From the NCBI RefSeq assembly GCF_000190315.1, contig NC_015151.1:248001-312000 (forward strand): 64,000 bases of DNA. Direction: 5' to 3'. The translations under genes and the position numbers were made by a program. A model generated the notes under the pieces. It was not told where the DNA came from, did no database searches, and was given only the letters and a program-made list of their open reading frames with translations. This DNA is from Vulcanisaeta moutnovskia 768-28. GTDB lineage: Archaea; Thermoproteota; Thermoprotei; Thermoproteales; Thermocladiaceae. Below are positions 17,448 through 26,136 of the stretch, in pieces (the stretch's first letter is position 1; every line of letters begins with the position of its first letter).

Positions 17448-18174
17448 ATAAGTAATCGTTAATCCAATGAATTACGATGTCAGGTATAACATTTCTCGTA
17501 GAGATAAATACAAGGCCTGCTATTACCCCGTAAATAAATATATAACTAAGCGTGTAAAGAACCGATAATAGATTATTAAGTCCATAAACGGCAAGGTAAA
17601 CTGGCACATGTGCCGCTGTGAAGTAAATGGCACTTATTATTATGGCGGGTAATGAAGTAATAATGCTTACGGAATCATGCCTTGGCAATAATCTACTAAG
17701 TATGAATCCTCTAAATACGAATTCCTCACTAACTGCAATTGGATATAATGTGTAAATAAGGAGAAGCATGTTTACTGATGGTATTTGAGGTATCAATATC
17801 GTGATAGGTAACAACCCACTTAGTAAAAACCATATTACTGCTAGAATTATCACCACTGGTATTGTAAGTTTGCCGAATAATGGTATCCAGGATAGACCAA
17901 GTTCATTACGTAGTTTATAAGTTCTCTGTCGATGAACAATGAATAAGGCCGCAATGACTATGTACAGATATGGAGCAAGATCCCCAAGTAGGTATGTTGA
18001 TAGGAGACTTATTGGATTTTTCATGGCGTTACTTAATGTTTGCGTAATTGATGAAGATATGGTATAATGGGTGTTTGTTAATATGTATGGTTCGTACGTA
18101 ATAAATACTGGAATAACTATTGCAATTAATAATATTGTTGGCCAAACAATATCGCCCAGGTATTTACTCATCAT
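17416..18174 (-). CDS. CPBP-family intramembrane metalloprotease
   Basis: 252 residues with about seven hydrophobic segments. The CPBP/Abi motif 1 is SEEFVFRGFIL (Glu-Glu-x3-Arg, about residue 152), motif 2 is the AHVPVYLAVY histidine (about 188), and motif 3 is HWINDYLS near the C-terminus. The family includes Rce1-type CAAX proteases and bacteriocin immunity proteins; its archaeal role is mostly unknown. It is convergent with the swapped CbiA-like gene, overlapping its 3' end by about 30 bp. Confidence 0.85.
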   Translation of the reverse strand: MMSKYLGDIVWPTILLIAIVIPVFITYEPYILTNTHYTISSSITQTLSNAMKNPISLLSTYLLGDLAPYLYIVIAALFIVHRQRTYKLRNELGLSWIPLFGKLTIPVVIILAVIWFLLSGLLPITILIPQIPSVNMLLLIYTLYPIAVSEEFVFRGFILSRLLPRHDSVSIITSLPAIIISAIYFTAAHVPVYLAVYGLNNLLSVLYTLSYIFIYGVIAGLVFISTRNVIPDIVIHWINDYLSIITVIYLMH

Positions 18175-18302
18175 TAATTGTCTAACACGTTTTACTTAAA
18201 TAATTCACTCACACGGGAAAGTGTAGTTGTGATTCATAGTATTTGAGACAAGGAGGCGGCGGTTTAATAAGTTAGTTATTATATCTAGAGTTTGTTAAGG
18301 CA

Positions 18303-20918
18303 ATGAGGAGTAAGGAGGATGAGGAAGAGGAAGAGATTGAGGAAGAAGAATTTGAAGAACGTGAGGAGGAAGAAGAGGAAGAGATCACCATAAAGGCCGA
18401 GACGCCACAAAATACGCCACCATCAATAGTACTTACTGTAACATATGATGGAAAGATGGGAAAAGCCCTCATTAAATTATACGATCCTGTCAATGATAGG
18501 ATCTACTTTTGGTATGACAATACCGGCCATAAACCTTACTTACTAACTAATGTAAAACCTGAGGAATTAACTTCAAAGTTTACAAAGGTAATTCTTCATC
18601 CAGGGTTTAGCAATATTGAAGCTGTTGAGAAATATGATCCGTTAGATGATAGGAAGGTGGTGCTTACGAAGATAAATGCTAAGGACCCACTGAGTATTGG
18701 AGGTAGGGCTGACTCAATAAGGGAATTATTACCAAGGACTTGGGAATCAAGAATTAGATATCACCTATGTTATATATATGATAATGAGATTATACCTGGA
18801 ATGTTTTATAGAATTGAGGATGGAAAGTTAGTACCAGTACCTATTGAGATACCTACTGAGATTGAGGGATTCATAAATAAATTATACGTAAATGATAGGG
18901 AGTTCCTCGAGGAAGCAAGGAGGTGGATACCGCTATTTCAAGCACCTGTACCGAATATTAAGAGATTATCCCTTGATATCGAAGTATTCACACCGCAAGA
19001 GAATAGAGTACCTAACCCGAGGGAGGCTAATTACGAGATTATAGCCATAGGTCTCGCTGGAAGCGATGGATTGAAAAAGATACTTGTACTTAGGAGACCA
19101 GATATAGAGTTAAGACCTGAAGAGCTTGAGGATCTCATGTATGATGATGTTGAGGTGGAGTTCTTCGATAGTGAGTATGATATGCTGAAGGAATTATTCT
19201 CAATAATCCTGCAATACCCAATATTAATTACATTCAACGGTGATAACTTTGACCTGCCCTACATATACCATAGAGCCTTAAAGCTTGGTTTCAAGAAGGA
19301 GGAGATACCAATAATACTGAGGAGAAATGAGGCTTCCACAGCCCTTGGAATACATATTGACTTATATAAGTTCTTCAACATTAGGGCAATTGAAGTATAC
19401 GCATTTGGCGGTAAATATAGGGGTATGGATAGAACACTTGATACAATAGCCCATGCAATAATAGGTATGTCGAAAATAAGTAGAGAGAAAACCGTATCGC
19501 AAATGAGCTACGTTGAATTAATAAATTATAACTTTAGGGATGCTTTTCTGGGACTTTATCTAACGACATACGATGATAACCTTGTATTAAGATTAATAAT
19601 ATTAATGTCAAGAATATCCAAAACACCACCAGATGACCTAGTTAGGAGCCAAATATCTGCCTGGATAAGGAACATGCTTTATTACGAGCACAGAAGGAGG
19701 GGTTGGTTAATACCGGAGAAGGAGGATATAGTCAAGGCTAAAGGGGACATTGCCACCAAGGCAATAATTAAGGGTAAGAAGTATGCGGGTGCCATAGTTC
19801 TTGAACCAATCCCAGGCATATTCCCAAACGTTTACGTACTAGATTTCGCAAGTATGTATCCCTCAGTGATAAAGCGGTGGAACATATCATACGAAACCGT
19901 TAAGTGCCTAAATGAAAAGGAACAAAATAATAAGCCAATTCCAGAATTACCTCACTGGGTATGTAATGATAGGAGAGGATTAACAGCCCTTATCGTTGGA
20001 CTATTAAGGGATTTAAGGGCTTATGTATATAAGAAATTGGCGAAATCAGCACCAAGCGAGCTATTAAGGAGCTATTATAATGTTGTACAAAGCGCTTTGA
20101 AGGTTTTCATAAATGCATCATACGGCGTACTAGGAGCTGAGGTATTCCAATTATACTGCCCACCAGCTGCTGAATTAACAACGGCCCTCGCTAGGTATAT
20201 ACTATCTAAAACCGTATTAAAGGCGCTTGAGCTTGGGTTAGTACCAATCTATGGAGATACCGATAGTCTCTTCATATGGAATCCTGATGAGAATAAACTT
20301 AGGGAATTAATTGGATGGGTGGATAAGGAGTTTGGTATTGAGATTGAGCTCGATAAAGTCTATAGATTAGTTGCTATGAGTGGTAGGAAAAAGAATTACG
20401 TTGGTATACTACAAAGCAGTGAGTTAGATATAAAGGGATTAGTTGGTAAGAAACGAAATACCCCTGACTTCGCTAAGGAGGCTTTTAATGAAGTTCTAGG
20501 TCTTCTCTCGGATATACAGGGTCTTGAGGATGTTAGTAAGGTTGTTGAGGAGGTAAGAAGTAGAGTTAGAGACTACTATAGAAAACTGCAAAGGAAGGAG
20601 ATACCACTTAATAAATTGGCGATAAGGACCGCACTTACTAAGCCTCTTGAATCATATACAAAGAATACGCCACAGCATGTAAAGGCTGCGTTGCAATTAA
20701 AGAACCTGGGTTATAAGATTGGGCCTGGCGATATAATAATCTACGTAAAGACCACAGGTAAGGATGGAGTTAAGCCGATACAGTTGGCTAGGATTGATGA
20801 AATTGATCCCAATAAGTATATTGAGTACCTAAGGACCTCGCTGGAGCAGGTTCTTGATGCGTTCGGGATTGAGTTTGAGGGTGTGATGGGTTCGTCAATA
20901 ATAGATAATTACTCGTGA
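18303..20918 (+). CDS. family B DNA polymerase (PolB1 type) with acidic N-terminus
   Basis: Main replicative polymerase candidate, 871 residues. Exonuclease motifs are LDIEVFTP (Exo I, about 224), TFNGDNFDLPYI (Exo II, about 310) and TYDDN (Exo III, about 425). Polymerase motifs are LDFASMYPSVIKRWN (A, about 518), VFINASYGVLGAEVF (B, about 600) and YGDTDSLF (C, about 650). Crenarchaeal PolB1 is the best fit. The first 27 residues hold 20 acidic residues, before the conserved sequence starts near residue 38 (PSIVLTVTYD). A convergent neighbour, 20931-21380, also carries an acidic tail. Confidence 0.94.
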   Translation: MRSKEDEEEEEIEEEEFEEREEEEEEEITIKAETPQNTPPSIVLTVTYDGKMGKALIKLYDPVNDRIYFWYDNTGHKPYLLTNVKPEELTSKFTKVILHPGFSNIEAVEKYDPLDDRKVVLTKINAKDPLSIGGRADSIRELLPRTWESRIRYHLCYIYDNEIIPGMFYRIEDGKLVPVPIEIPTEIEGFINKLYVNDREFLEEARRWIPLFQAPVPNIKRLSLDIEVFTPQENRVPNPREANYEIIAIGLAGSDGLKKILVLRRPDIELRPEELEDLMYDDVEVEFFDSEYDMLKELFSIILQYPILITFNGDNFDLPYIYHRALKLGFKKEEIPIILRRNEASTALGIHIDLYKFFNIRAIEVYAFGGKYRGMDRTLDTIAHAIIGMSKISREKTVSQMSYVELINYNFRDAFLGLYLTTYDDNLVLRLIILMSRISKTPPDDLVRSQISAWIRNMLYYEHRRRGWLIPEKEDIVKAKGDIATKAIIKGKKYAGAIVLEPIPGIFPNVYVLDFASMYPSVIKRWNISYETVKCLNEKEQNNKPIPELPHWVCNDRRGLTALIVGLLRDLRAYVYKKLAKSAPSELLRSYYNVVQSALKVFINASYGVLGAEVFQLYCPPAAELTTALARYILSKTVLKALELGLVPIYGDTDSLFIWNPDENKLRELIGWVDKEFGIEIELDKVYRLVAMSGRKKNYVGILQSSELDIKGLVGKKRNTPDFAKEAFNEVLGLLSDIQGLEDVSKVVEEVRSRVRDYYRKLQRKEIPLNKLAIRTALTKPLESYTKNTPQHVKAALQLKNLGYKIGPGDIIIYVKTTGKDGVKPIQLARIDEIDPNKYIEYLRTSLEQVLDAFGIEFEGVMGSSIIDNYS

Positions 20919-20930
20919 TATTTTATGAAA

Positions 20931-21380
20931 CTACTCCTCAAGAAATTCTTCACCTTCCTCCTCACCCTCAGGTGCAAGTGATGATAATATGTTATTCACC
21001 ACTTGGTTTATAACGTCATCATTTATGTAGGGCATTATTACGACAAATCTGTCGGCCTCCATGTCCTCACCCATCCATCTATTGCTATATATTATTTCAT
21101 AAGTCGGTATCTCAACCTCGGCCTTATTACCAACCCTCTTAACACCGAACTTCTCGACCTTCTTATAAAGCTCCTTACTCAGCGGTAGATTTAGACTTAT
21201 TGTTTGAGGAACCTTAAGAACTATGAAGTCTGATTCATCGGGGTTCCACTTATCTAATAGTTTCTTCACGTAATTCTTTACTGCATCCGTTAGGTTGGAC
21301 TTAACAATCTCCTTATTGGCTATACTCTCATTCTCTATATAAATAGCTATATTCTCGCCCTCCTCAGACATACTCAACAA
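20931..21380 (-). CDS. unassigned small protein with acidic C-terminal tail, next to PolB1
   Basis: 149 residues. A compact alpha/beta core (ESDFIVLKVPQTISLNLPLS; YSNRWMGEDMEADRFVVIMPY) is followed by an acidic tail (PEGEEEGEEFLEE). No membrane segment or cysteine is present. It resembles small crenarchaeal domain-of-unknown-function proteins. It ends 13 bp from the convergent polB1 stop. In Sulfolobus the PolB1 holoenzyme includes a small subunit, PBP1, with an acidic C-terminal tail that restrains strand displacement. This protein could be an equivalent, but that rests on tail and position only. Start ATG at 21380, or the ATG at 21371 (MSEEGEN), which looks more natural. Confidence 0.7.
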   Translation of the reverse strand: MLSMSEEGENIAIYIENESIANKEIVKSNLTDAVKNYVKKLLDKWNPDESDFIVLKVPQTISLNLPLSKELYKKVEKFGVKRVGNKAEVEIPTYEIIYSNRWMGEDMEADRFVVIMPYINDDVINQVVNNILSSLAPEGEEEGEEFLEE

Positions 21381-21446
21381 TTACTATACCTGGGATTATT
21401 AATAAAGCTTAACTTTTCCCTGCTATTAAAATGATAACCAAAAGAA

Positions 21447-22079
21447 TCAACGCCCAGTAGAGTTACTTAAGGACCTAATTACGATAACTATCCTTTCTAT
21501 AGCGGTGATATTTGTTAATAAAGCGAGGAGAGCTAGGCCATACACCATCACCGCGTTTATGCCCGTAATTATAAATATGAGAAGAATGAGGAGAATAATA
21601 ATTAATCTTTCCTCCCTTTCAAGGAGCCCAATACCCATCATTTTAACGCCAAGTGCCTCCGCCCTAGCCCTAGCATAGCTGGTCATTAATGAACCCAGTA
21701 TTGCAAGTAATAATGAAATAATACTCAATAAGCCCCTATCACTAGCTATCCAAATATCAATAAGTGCTATAAAATCAACATACCTGTCTAATGTTGAATC
21801 CAAGAATGCACCGAGTTTGGAGGTTCTTCCCCAATACCTGGCAATTAAGCCATCGAGCATATCAAGTGCGCTTGCTAGGATTAATAATACAAATGTTAAT
21901 ATGTATGCCCAATAATGATGCAGCCACATTAAGTAGGGTGTTGGTAATGCAATAATTAGGGATAATATGGTTAATATATTGGGATTTCGAGGCATAATCT
22001 TCGCAAGACCTTTTTCAAGAATATCCTTGCCTATCCTTTCCACCTTATCCTTAAGTTTTCCCAGAACCACAATCAACAC
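21447..22079 (-). CDS. CDP-alcohol phosphatidyltransferase (archaetidylinositol-phosphate synthase-like)
   Basis: 210-residue membrane enzyme with about six transmembrane helices. It carries the full CDP-alcohol phosphotransferase signature DGLIARYWGRTSKLGAFLD (D-G-x2-A-R-x8-G-x3-D) followed by STLDRYVD, near residues 70-95. It transfers a phospho-alcohol headgroup to an archaeal CDP-lipid. The closest archaeal role is archaetidylinositol-phosphate synthase, but the headgroup is inferred. Its GTG start overlaps the end of the PadR-type regulator gene by about 29 bp, so the two are cotranscribed. Confidence 0.88.
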   Translation of the reverse strand: MLIVVLGKLKDKVERIGKDILEKGLAKIMPRNPNILTILSLIIALPTPYLMWLHHYWAYILTFVLLILASALDMLDGLIARYWGRTSKLGAFLDSTLDRYVDFIALIDIWIASDRGLLSIISLLLAILGSLMTSYARARAEALGVKMMGIGLLEREERLIIILLILLIFIITGINAVMVYGLALLALLTNITAIERIVIVIRSLSNSTGR

Positions 22080-22392
22080 CGCAATTAAAAACCTCTTTAA
22101 GGATTGAGGATATGAAATCCCTGGCCTTTAACCAAAGCTCGATGGTCTCTGGCCTTAGCCTATACATCTTAGACCCATCGCTCATGAATGTCTCCACTAA
22201 ACCGTCTCTCTCCATTTTATAAAGCACAACATAAACACCAACGTTTGTTATGCTAATGCTAAAGCGTTCCTTAATTTCCTTAGCTATCTCATAGCCATAC
22301 ATTGGCCTCTCCATTAATAGTTTAACTATGTAAATCCATAGATTCTCCTTGGTCAACTTAACTATGAGCCTATTGAGCGCCTTTTGGCTCAT
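22051..22392 (-). CDS. PadR-family transcriptional regulator
   Basis: 113 residues with a winged helix. Typical PadR sequence is LLMERPMYGYEIAKEIKERF (about residues 25-44), then VGVYVVLYKMERDGLVET in the recognition helix/wing, ending with a short helical extension and two cysteines, CGVDC. It likely regulates its own operon with the CDP-alcohol transferase. The ligand is unknown. Confidence 0.88.
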   Translation of the reverse strand: MSQKALNRLIVKLTKENLWIYIVKLLMERPMYGYEIAKEIKERFSISITNVGVYVVLYKMERDGLVETFMSDGSKMYRLRPETIELWLKARDFISSILKEVFNCGVDCGSGKT

Positions 22393-22489
22393 GTGCTCTC
22401 GGAAATAGACATTATTAATAATTTTATAATGCTAACCTAGGTCTTAATACATATGCGATGCTCGTATTACATAAGCTAATAGAGAAAGA

Positions 22490-22496
22490 TTTAATA
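22490..22496 (+). promoter_or_regulatory. TATA box of the glutamate dehydrogenase gene
   Basis: GAAAGA BRE-like sequence then TTTAATA, centred 26 bp before the ATG at 22519; predicts a leaderless transcript. Confidence 0.6.
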
Positions 22497-22518
22497 ACCC
22501 ATCACTTACATAGTCTCG

Positions 22519-23784
22519 ATGTCGCTAAAGGGAACTACATTCCTAGAAAGTGTGTTACAAACACTAAAGAGAGCTATAGAGCTAGGTGGATATCCGCAGG
22601 AGACCTATGAAATCCTGAGCAGGCCTCAAAGAATAATAACCGTTAGCATACCCGTTAAGATGGACAATGGAAAAATGCAAGTATTCACGGGTTATAGAGT
22701 GCAGCACAACAATGCCCTAGGACCCTACAAGGGTGGAATAAGGTTCCATCCCGAGGTTACACTCGAGGAGGACATAGCACTGGCAACAGTAATGACCTTT
22801 AAGAACGCACTAAACGGCTTACCATATGGTGGAGGCAAGGGCGCTATTGCGGTTGATTATAAGAAATTGAGTAAGAGGGAACTTGAGGAGTTAAGCAGGG
22901 GCTATGCAAGGGCATTAGCACCCTTCATAGGTCCCGAAGTTGATATTCCAGCACCTGATGTTGGTACAGATCCTCAAGTAATGGCTTGGATGGTTGATGA
23001 ATACAGCAAAATAGCTGGTCACAACGTACCTGGTGTATTCACGGCTAAGCCAGTCGTTTTATGGGGCAATCCAGTTAGGGAGTACTCCACTGGTTTTGGT
23101 GTGGCTGTTTGGGCCAGGGAGGCAGCCAAGAAATTATGGGGTGGTATTGAGGGTAAGACCGTGGCTGTCCAGGGATTTGGCAACGTAGGTTACTGGGGAG
23201 CATATTGGCTGGAGAAGATGGGTGCTAAGATCGTTGCGGTAACAGATAGCAGGGGTGGTGTTTACAATCCGAATGGTCTTAAATTAGCCGAGGTTAAGGC
23301 GGTTAAGGATAAAACAGGTACGGTGATGAACTACGACACATCTGGAACTAAGAAGGTAACTAATGAAGAAATTCTTGAGCTACCAGTCGATGTATTAGTA
23401 CCTGCGGCATTAGAAAACGTTATACATAAGGGTAATGCTAACAACATAAAGGCAAAGCTAATAGTTGAGGGCGCAAACGGCCCGACTACAGCAGATGCCG
23501 AGAAGATACTACACTCAAGGGGTGTTTGGATATTGCCTGACCTAGCAGCTAACGCTGGCGGTGTTGTGATGTCATACCTAGAATGGGTTGAGGACCTGCA
23601 GTGGTACTTCTGGGATGAGGAGGAGACAAGGAACAAACTAGAGAGAATATTGTTAGATGCATTCAATAGAGTGATGAACAGGTGGAACAAACTAGGTACA
23701 AGCCAGGTCACAATAAGAGAAGCAGCATATGTGGAGGCTGTGGACAGGATCTACAATGCAATGAAGGTTAGGGGCTGGATCTAA
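22519..23784 (+). CDS. gdhA: glutamate dehydrogenase
   Basis: 421-residue hexameric-type glutamate dehydrogenase, interconverting glutamate with 2-oxoglutarate and ammonia using NAD(P). Substrate-binding and catalytic segments are [21 protein letters not shown] (catalytic lysine) and PAPDVGTD. The nucleotide-binding Rossmann motif is [12 protein letters not shown] near residue 218. Full length. It is monocistronic in appearance, with an unusual AT-rich region holding direct repeats and a 38-bp palindrome downstream. Confidence 0.97.
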   Translation: MSLKGTTFLESVLQTLKRAIELGGYPQETYEILSRPQRIITVSIPVKMDNGKMQVFTGYRVQHNNALGPYKGGIRFHPEVTLEEDIALATVMTFKNALNGLPYGGGKGAIAVDYKKLSKRELEELSRGYARALAPFIGPEVDIPAPDVGTDPQVMAWMVDEYSKIAGHNVPGVFTAKPVVLWGNPVREYSTGFGVAVWAREAAKKLWGGIEGKTVAVQGFGNVGYWGAYWLEKMGAKIVAVTDSRGGVYNPNGLKLAEVKAVKDKTGTVMNYDTSGTKKVTNEEILELPVDVLVPAALENVIHKGNANNIKAKLIVEGANGPTTADAEKILHSRGVWILPDLAANAGGVVMSYLEWVEDLQWYFWDEEETRNKLERILLDAFNRVMNRWNKLGTSQVTIREAAYVEAVDRIYNAMKVRGWI

Positions 23785-23786
23785 GG

Positions 23787-23817
23787 AAAATCAATATTGA
23801 AAAATAAAATCAATATT
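23787..23817. repeat. 12-bp direct repeat pair AAAATCAATATT
   Basis: Two exact copies at 23787-23798 and 23806-23817, 19 bp apart start to start, right after the gdhA stop codon. Together with the palindrome further on they fill the gdhA-fprA intergenic region. They could bind a regulator or mark a 3' processing or termination zone. Confidence 0.6.
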
Positions 23818-23833
23818 TTAGTATCTTTACCTT

Positions 23834-23871
23834 TATTTTATTTTCATAAAATATTTTATGAAAATAAAATA
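23834..23871. repeat. 38-bp perfect palindrome between gdhA and the flavodiiron gene
   Basis: Every base from 23834 to 23852 pairs with its mirror from 23853 to 23871, with no spacer. The sequence is almost only A and T, with one C/G pair. As RNA it would be a weak A/U hairpin at high growth temperature, so a dimeric DNA-binding site or cruciform-prone terminator is as likely. Confidence 0.7.
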
Positions 23872-23945
23872 TTAATTGAAGTAAGCCTACTATTTTATAT
23901 AAACAAGACAACCTTATTATTAAATATTTAATAACAAGAAGGAGT

Positions 23946-25175
23946 ATGATGATGAGAGAACAAGATCGTAAGGTGATTATAGATAAGGTAAGTGGAGATT
24001 TAATGATACTTAGGTATAATGACAATGAAACAAATTACTTCGAGGCTCTGTGGGAAATACCCGAAGGAGTTACGTATAATGCATATTTACTAATTGACAA
24101 TGACACAGTAATACTTTTTGACACGTGGAAGAGGGGTCTAGAAAATGACTTCCTCAACGCCTTAAATTCAGTAATCGATATCCGTGACTTAGACTATGTG
24201 ATTATTCATCACATGGAATCGGACCATAGTGGTTCAATAAAGGCCCTGTATGACAAGAACTCGGACATTACCTTCATTGGACATCCCATGGCTAATAAAT
24301 TAATAAGAAACCTTTATGGGATTAATCCCAAATTTAAGGCCGTTAAAGATGGCGAAACCTTAAGCACGAAGAATTATCAGTTAACGTTTATTCACGTGCC
24401 GTGGCTCCACTGGCCCGAGACCATGTTCACATACATACCTCAAATAAGGACTTTATTGACTTGTGATGTCTTTGGTGCGTACACAATACCTAAGTCAATA
24501 TTTATTGATGACTTAAATGATGATTACATATCATCAATGAGAAAGTACTTTGCAAACATCATCGGGTTTTACAGGGATAATGTAACCAAGAACCTTGATA
24601 AGGTATTAACAATGACAGGAGGCAATATTGACATAATTACACCTGCACATGGTGCTGTGATTAAGGGTAATATTGTGAAAAGATACATAGATCTTTATAG
24701 GGAGTTTGCACTTAAAACGCCAGTTAATAAGAAAATAGTGATTACATACTCCTCAATGTATGGTTTTGTCGATAGTATAATGAACCACATAACTCACGTA
24801 CTTAATGAGTGGGGATTCAATGTTAGTGTTTATAGGTTTACAGATAAGGAGAGAGCAAGTATTGGTGATTTAATTGGAGACGCCAATAATGCACTTGGTA
24901 TAATTCTTGGAGTATCCACATATGATACTGAACCATTCCCACTAATGGACTACGTAATTAACCTATTAATAAAGAAATTAAAAGGAGGAAAACCAATACT
25001 GCTAATAACGGACTACGGCTGGGGTGACGTCGTACTTAAACACGTAAAGGCAAGGCTTGAGAAGGTGGGCTTCACTATAATAGACGCAATAAGCGTAAAC
25101 GGAATACCAACAAAGGAAGATCTAAACAAAATAGATATAGCACTGCAAAACTTCAAGCAAGCAATGGTCCAATAA
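23946..25175 (+). CDS. A-type flavodiiron protein
   Basis: 409 residues: metallo-beta-lactamase-like diiron domain plus C-terminal flavodoxin domain, reducing O2 to water and/or NO to N2O. Diiron ligands are visible in HHMESDHSG (H-x-E-x-D-H, about residue 90), the later His in VPWLHWPETMF, Asp in TCDVFGAY and His in PAHGAV. The flavodoxin FMN loop is ITYSSMYGFVDS near residue 263. Three consecutive ATG codons occur. A GGAG sequence just upstream is best spaced for the third (23952). Probably protects an anaerobe or microaerobe from oxygen. Confidence 0.92.
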   Translation: MMMREQDRKVIIDKVSGDLMILRYNDNETNYFEALWEIPEGVTYNAYLLIDNDTVILFDTWKRGLENDFLNALNSVIDIRDLDYVIIHHMESDHSGSIKALYDKNSDITFIGHPMANKLIRNLYGINPKFKAVKDGETLSTKNYQLTFIHVPWLHWPETMFTYIPQIRTLLTCDVFGAYTIPKSIFIDDLNDDYISSMRKYFANIIGFYRDNVTKNLDKVLTMTGGNIDIITPAHGAVIKGNIVKRYIDLYREFALKTPVNKKIVITYSSMYGFVDSIMNHITHVLNEWGFNVSVYRFTDKERASIGDLIGDANNALGIILGVSTYDTEPFPLMDYVINLLIKKLKGGKPILLITDYGWGDVVLKHVKARLEKVGFTIIDAISVNGIPTKEDLNKIDIALQNFKQAMVQ

Positions 25176-25232
25176 AAATATAACTTGGTAAAGTCAAGAA
25201 AGATAGTTAATATTAAAATCCAGGAACAAAAA

Positions 25233-25240
25233 CTTAAAAA
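25233..25240 (+). promoter_or_regulatory. TATA box of tRNA-Asn
   Basis: CTTAAAAA centred about 27 bp before the first base of the tRNA at 25264. Confidence 0.5.
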
Positions 25241-25263
25241 GCCATAAGCCTCACTCCTTACCA

Positions 25264-25340
25264 GCCGCCGTAGCTCAGCCCGGTAGAGCGGCGGGCTGTT
25301 AACCCGTAGGTCCCGGGTTCAAATCCCGGCGGCGGCGCCA
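25264..25340 (+). tRNA. tRNA-Asn (anticodon GTT)
   Basis: Complete cloverleaf: acceptor GCCGCCG pairs with CGGCGGC, and the anticodon stem GCGGG/CCCGT closes loop CTGTTAA with anticodon GTT. The T arm is CCGGG/TTCAAAT/CCCGG, with discriminator G and encoded CCA. No intron. A T-rich tract follows as likely terminator. Confidence 0.97.
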
Positions 25341-25430
25341 AGTTTTGTTTTGGCCCGTGGCCGTGTTACAAACCAATGTTTTCCTGTTGTATGTTTTATA
25401 CCTACCCGTTATAATGATTAGAGCGGTCGT

Positions 25431-25982
25431 TTACCACTTATGTGGTTCTGCTTCGCCTGTGGCTATTGTCTTTAATCTTTCTATTCCGTTTATCCTCCTT
25501 ACTATCTCAACTACGGACTTTGGTACTAATTCCTCCCACCTTGAGTCGTCTTTCAGCATTAATTCTCTGATTCTTGTGGAGTTGTATTTCTGTCTGTCGT
25601 AGAGTGGTTGTTGCCTTACCTCAATTCCTGCCTCCCTAAGTAGCATGGCCACGAATGGATTTCCCGTATAGGCTACCTGGAATGGTGGTACGTATGACCT
25701 TAAGTAACCGAACCATGCCGCGTTATTCTCAATGTTGGGTATTGGCACAATGACTATTCTCGATAAATCAACACCGCCCTCCCTTAAAGCTTCCCTTAAC
25801 ATCCAAATCCTCTCGCCAATTGTAAACGGATCCTTAATTATGTAATTGAATTGTGCTGAACCAATCACTATTATTAACTCATTAATTTCATTAAGTATAT
25901 CCCTTATGGCCCAAACGTGTCCCCAATGGGGTGGTTGAAATCTACCAATGAAGAGACCCCTAATCATTGAGCCCATAAGCAC
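25431..25982 (-). CDS. nadM: nicotinamide-nucleotide adenylyltransferase
   Basis: Archaeal NadM, about 178-183 residues, forming NAD from NMN and ATP. The nucleotidyltransferase signature GLFIGRFQPPHWGHVWAI (H-x-G-H) is near the N-terminus, and the second motif, YNSTRIRELML (S/T-x-x-R), is near residue 145. ATGs at 25982, 25976 and 25967 are all possible. The TATA-like box at about 25996-26003 fits the second best, and the family start fits the third. Divergent from citrate synthase. Confidence 0.93.
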   Translation of the reverse strand: MLMGSMIRGLFIGRFQPPHWGHVWAIRDILNEINELIIVIGSAQFNYIIKDPFTIGERIWMLREALREGGVDLSRIVIVPIPNIENNAAWFGYLRSYVPPFQVAYTGNPFVAMLLREAGIEVRQQPLYDRQKYNSTRIRELMLKDDSRWEELVPKSVVEIVRRINGIERLKTIATGEAEPHKW

Positions 25983-26106
25983 ATTTAACTAGTGGTATTA
26001 AGCTTTTAATTGCATAGGATCGTAATATTACTTTTACATTTATTTATTAAGAATTCGTTATTTGACTAATATCATAAATATAGTTAAACTATATATTAGG
26101 ATAGTA

Positions 26107-26114
26107 TTTAAATA
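26107..26114 (+). promoter_or_regulatory. TATA box of citrate synthase
   Basis: TTTAAATA centred 27 bp before the ATG at 26137, embedded in an AT-rich spacer divergent from nadM. Confidence 0.55.
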
Positions 26115-26136
26115 AGTGCGCATTAATTAGAGGCGT

